NCBI RefSeq assembly: GCF_003797185.1
Contig: NZ_RKMH01000012.1
Coordinates: 81,184-145,183 of the forward strand
Source of the DNA: Gordonia oryzae
GTDB taxonomy: Bacteria > Actinomycetota > Actinomycetes > Mycobacteriales > Mycobacteriaceae
DNA: 64,000 nucleotides
Direction of reading: 5' to 3'
The position numbers and the translations under genes were made by a program. The notes below the pieces were generated by a model. It saw only the letters and a program-made list of their open reading frames with translations. It was not told where the DNA came from and did no database searches. Below are positions 62,129 through 64,000 of this stretch, in pieces (position 1 is the stretch's first letter; each line of letters starts with the position of its first letter).

Positions 62129-62319
62129 CCGTCGAGGGTGGCAGCGACGGTGCCGTTGCGGTTGACCGTCATGGTTGTGCCCGCTCCGCCCCACACCCGG
62201 TGCACGAACAGTCCGTGGCGGGCGCGGGCGAACCAGCCGTCAGGGCGTGATGCTAGGGCTTCCTGCCGGACGGGGAAGTTGTCGAGTCGGCGACCTTCGG
62301 AGTCTTTCATGTACCCCAT
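62125..62319 (-). CDS. Truncated phage tail protein, GH29-like start
   Basis: 64 residues. WFARARHGLFVHRVWGG near residue 27 resembles the N-terminus of alpha-L-fucosidase-like phage proteins (WxxxARFGLFVHW). It ends in a stop after about 60 residues, much shorter than the domain. It starts 4 bp after the stop of the upstream tail-fibre-like gene, which suggests a remnant of a phage tail operon. Confidence 0.4.
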   Translation of the reverse strand: MGYMKDSEGRRLDNFPVRQEALASRPDGWFARARHGLFVHRVWGGAGTTMTVNRNGTVAATLDG

Positions 62320-62322
62320 GGA

Positions 62323-62919
62323 TCAAGCCCCCTCGAAGGTGATGTCGTCGATCTCGCCGGTGGTGGTGTTGACGTGGATGGTGGTGGTCGCCGGACCGGA
62401 GAGCGGGTCGCCGTTCTGGTCTACAAACCGCACATAACGTCCGTCCGCAACAGGTTGGGTGAGCGCTGCATCCGCCTTCGCTCCTTGCGCTGCTGAAGCA
62501 TAGGTAGTATCCAGGTCGGCCTTCTTGAGATCTGAGAGAGGTACGCCACCGCTGGGCTTCTGGTATGCGCTGTCCGCCTTGGCACCTTGCGCCGCTGTGG
62601 CATAGCGGCTGTCCCCTGCCGTCTGTGTCAGAGCGTTGTCTGCCTTGGTAAGGCTCGACTGGACAGTATTACTGAGTTTCGTGACGGGAATCGACGTGTC
62701 AGCGAGGGCATCAGCCGTCACAGAGCCGGTGGCAAGGTGAGTTGCGGTGACCGCGTCTGTGGCAAGGGCTGAGCTTGTGACGGCACTATTTTGTAGCTGA
62801 GCAGTTCCGACCGATCCTTGCTTGAGAGTTCCGTCGGCTTGATGGGCTTGCGCGAGGTAGTCATTGAGGATATCGCCCCAAGTACCGGCGTCCTGACCTG
62901 GTTGCGGGAGGCGCGACAC
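62323..62919 (-). CDS. Phage tail-fibre-like repetitive protein
   Basis: 198 residues. MSRLPQPGQDAGTWGDILNDYLAQAHQADGTLK is the start shared by many actinophage and secreted tail-fibre-like proteins, followed by Ala/Thr/Ser repeats (AVTSSALATDAVTATHLATGSVTADAL; TYASAAQGAKADAA). The C-terminus is PATTTIHVNTTTGEIDDITFEGA. No enzyme domain is visible. It probably serves as the adhesion part of a tail or a relic of it. Confidence 0.6.
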   Translation of the reverse strand: MSRLPQPGQDAGTWGDILNDYLAQAHQADGTLKQGSVGTAQLQNSAVTSSALATDAVTATHLATGSVTADALADTSIPVTKLSNTVQSSLTKADNALTQTAGDSRYATAAQGAKADSAYQKPSGGVPLSDLKKADLDTTYASAAQGAKADAALTQPVADGRYVRFVDQNGDPLSGPATTTIHVNTTTGEIDDITFEGA

Positions 62920-63084
62920 CTACAAAACCCGGGCAGCTTCCTGCCAGCTGGTCACGGTATTCACAACAGTACGGAATATGACGTTATCCATAAACACCAT
63001 TAGAATAGCAGATCGTCAGACGGAATTCAATATAGTCGAAATTTTTCCAGATATTTTAATACTCAACCCAGAATCGTTGATCGA
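62920..63084. other. A+T-rich gap
   Basis: 165 bp with markedly low G+C compared with the rest of the window. No ORF of significance and no promoter that can be assigned. It fits recently acquired DNA. Confidence 0.5.
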
Positions 63085-63729
63085 CTACTTCGGCAACCGT
63101 TTCAATGTAGCGCGAGCTTGCTTTCTCACTTCACTGTCAGAATCGTCTAAATACTGTTCAATAACGGGCCGCAATCCCGACGGTAGAGGTTTGAACTGAC
63201 GGATATACTTTATTCCCAGTGCTCGCACGCTGGGATCGTCGAGCTGGTCAACGACGATCTGCAAACCCTCAGGAAGCCCCTGGTTGACCAGCCACTCGAG
63301 GATGGCGGCGCGGCCGGACCCCAACGACCGGTCAGCACCGAGCTTCGCCATGTTGTCGAAGTCGCTAGGAACGGCAAGATAGCGGAGCGCATTCCCGACT
63401 GCGTAGGCGTTCACCTCCGGAAGCCGAGGATCTAGATAGTACTGATCCATCAATAGCGGAACTGCATCAGTGCCCATCGCATCGATTGTGGTTAGTGAAC
63501 GGTAAAGTCCGTCTCTAAAATTTGCGAGCTCGCGAGGATCTTTCAAACCCGACTTCTCTTCAACATGACGCACCCAGTCAATGATCAGGGGAACTAGCGC
63601 AGGATAACGTTCGTCAGTGTTAACGAGATCAGCCATCGTTTGAAATCGCAAGCCATTGCGCTTACCAATCCTTGTGATGTCCGACGATAGCGCGGCATGC
63701 GCTGCAATCCACTCTGGTGATGGCGGCAT
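63085..63729 (-). CDS. HEAT-repeat-like orphan protein
   Basis: 214 residues from ATG 63729. Helical pairs: YPALVPLIIDWVRHVEE, LPEVNAYAVGNALRYLAV, GRAAILEWLVNQGLPEG, VRALGIKYIRQFKPLP, SEVRKQARATLKRLP. This periodicity resembles HEAT/armadillo repeats, as in some immunity or scaffold proteins. Codon use is A+T-richer than the rest. No partner toxin is next to it. The function is not recognised. Confidence 0.7.
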   Translation of the reverse strand: MPPSPEWIAAHAALSSDITRIGKRNGLRFQTMADLVNTDERYPALVPLIIDWVRHVEEKSGLKDPRELANFRDGLYRSLTTIDAMGTDAVPLLMDQYYLDPRLPEVNAYAVGNALRYLAVPSDFDNMAKLGADRSLGSGRAAILEWLVNQGLPEGLQIVVDQLDDPSVRALGIKYIRQFKPLPSGLRPVIEQYLDDSDSEVRKQARATLKRLPK

Positions 63730-63907
63730 CTAATTTAAATCCATCCGTGTCAACTTGACCTGTCCACTATTAATCAGCTGCTGGAGTGGTCCTGATATCT
63801 TCGTACGAGTATCAACCACTAGTACTACAGCCGTAGATCGCGGGTTGTGTGGTTGCGCGGCGTGTTTGCGCTGGTGGGAGCGGCTGCCGGGGCATGATCT
63901 GTGGTTT
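63730..63907. other. Leader of the next transposable element (probable)
   Basis: 178 bp without a gene. An IS end may lie near 63830, before the transposase start at 63908, but its inverted partner is beyond the window. Confidence 0.35.
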
Positions 63908-64000
63908 GTGAAGACAACAAAAACAGCCGCGGCAGCCGCGGGTTTGAGGATAGATCATGATCGGTGGCGGGCGCAGTTGGACACGGTCCTGGCCACCATC
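63908..64000 (+). CDS. Probable transposase, 5' part only
   Basis: GTG 63908 opens 31 codons to the window end: KTTKTAAAAAGLRIDHDRW, then RAQLDTVLATI. The GLRIDHDRWRAQLD pattern is like the N-termini of some actinobacterial IS transposases. The family cannot be fixed from 31 residues. Confidence 0.45.
   Translation, partial: MKTTKTAAAAAGLRIDHDRWRAQLDTVLATI

Overview
The window looks like chromosome from a high-GC, mycolic-acid-containing actinobacterium, most likely Gordonia or a close relative. The evidence is a single-chain type I fatty acid synthase with a separate AcpS, a CmrA-type mycolate reductase, two LdtB-type L,D-transpeptidase lipoproteins, an EspC-like/DUF1023 pair of the type VII secretion kind, a 180-kDa-type NAD-glutamate dehydrogenase, and many leaderless genes with a TANNNT-like -10 box 6-8 nt before the start codon. 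Several gene orders match what I remember of Mycobacterium tuberculosis. That comparison is from memory and was not searched.

Layout. (1) 1-10707 resembles Rv2469c-Rv2477c: HNH endonuclease (cut by the window edge), truncated haemoglobin glbO, alpha-glucosidase aglA, an uncharacterised protein, a thioesterase, gdh and ettA. (2) 10895-17162 is more variable: formylglycine-generating enzyme, tRNA-Arg(TCT) followed by a direct repeat, the EspC-like/DUF1023 pair, a 38-residue Trp/Arg-rich micropeptide with its own terminator, and an ABC exporter. (3) 17254-25022 holds padR-fadH, then cmrA, a herA-like ATPase gene and orn, with a divergent lysR/dapA-family cassette inserted between cmrA and the ATPase gene, and tRNA-His just after. 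(4) 25509-30058 has an aarF kinase gene coupled to a double-TetR regulator, a small leaderless lysine-rich protein gene, and a decayed stretch with an ArsR fragment. (5) 30059-47775 carries fadE, two L,D-transpeptidases flanking a tRNA-Lys with a broken partial copy of its 3' part, then DUF3618, bcp, tetR, acpS, fas and a HIT protein. (6) 48216-59302 has a 1.4-kaa SF1 helicase with a Vsr-like C-terminal nuclease domain, an active-site-less rhodanese, a DEAD-box helicase, a fadD15-like acyl-CoA synthetase, and a small HTH protein coupled to an NPPF methyltransferase. (7) 59307-64000 is mobile: an IS3 element abutting a truncated IS256, a resolvase-type HTH protein, phage tail remnants, an A+T-rich HEAT-like orphan, and the 5' end of another probable transposase gene.

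How the genes connect. A lipid and envelope theme runs through the conserved blocks. Fas (activated by AcpS, encoded directly downstream with a one-base overlap) supplies acyl chains, FadD15-like, FadE and FadH handle acyl-CoA activation and beta-oxidation, CmrA finishes mycolic acids, and the Ldts build 3-3 peptidoglycan crosslinks. Gdh and AglA belong to central nitrogen and carbon metabolism. Bcp and GlbO belong to redox and oxygen handling. RNA metabolism is represented by Orn, DeaD, EttA and three tRNAs.

The most novel-looking items are the helicase-nuclease fusion, the tRNA-Lys mini-island with a TA-flanked mini-transposon inside the broken tRNA copy, the T7SS-like hydrolase pair, and the Trp-rich micropeptide.
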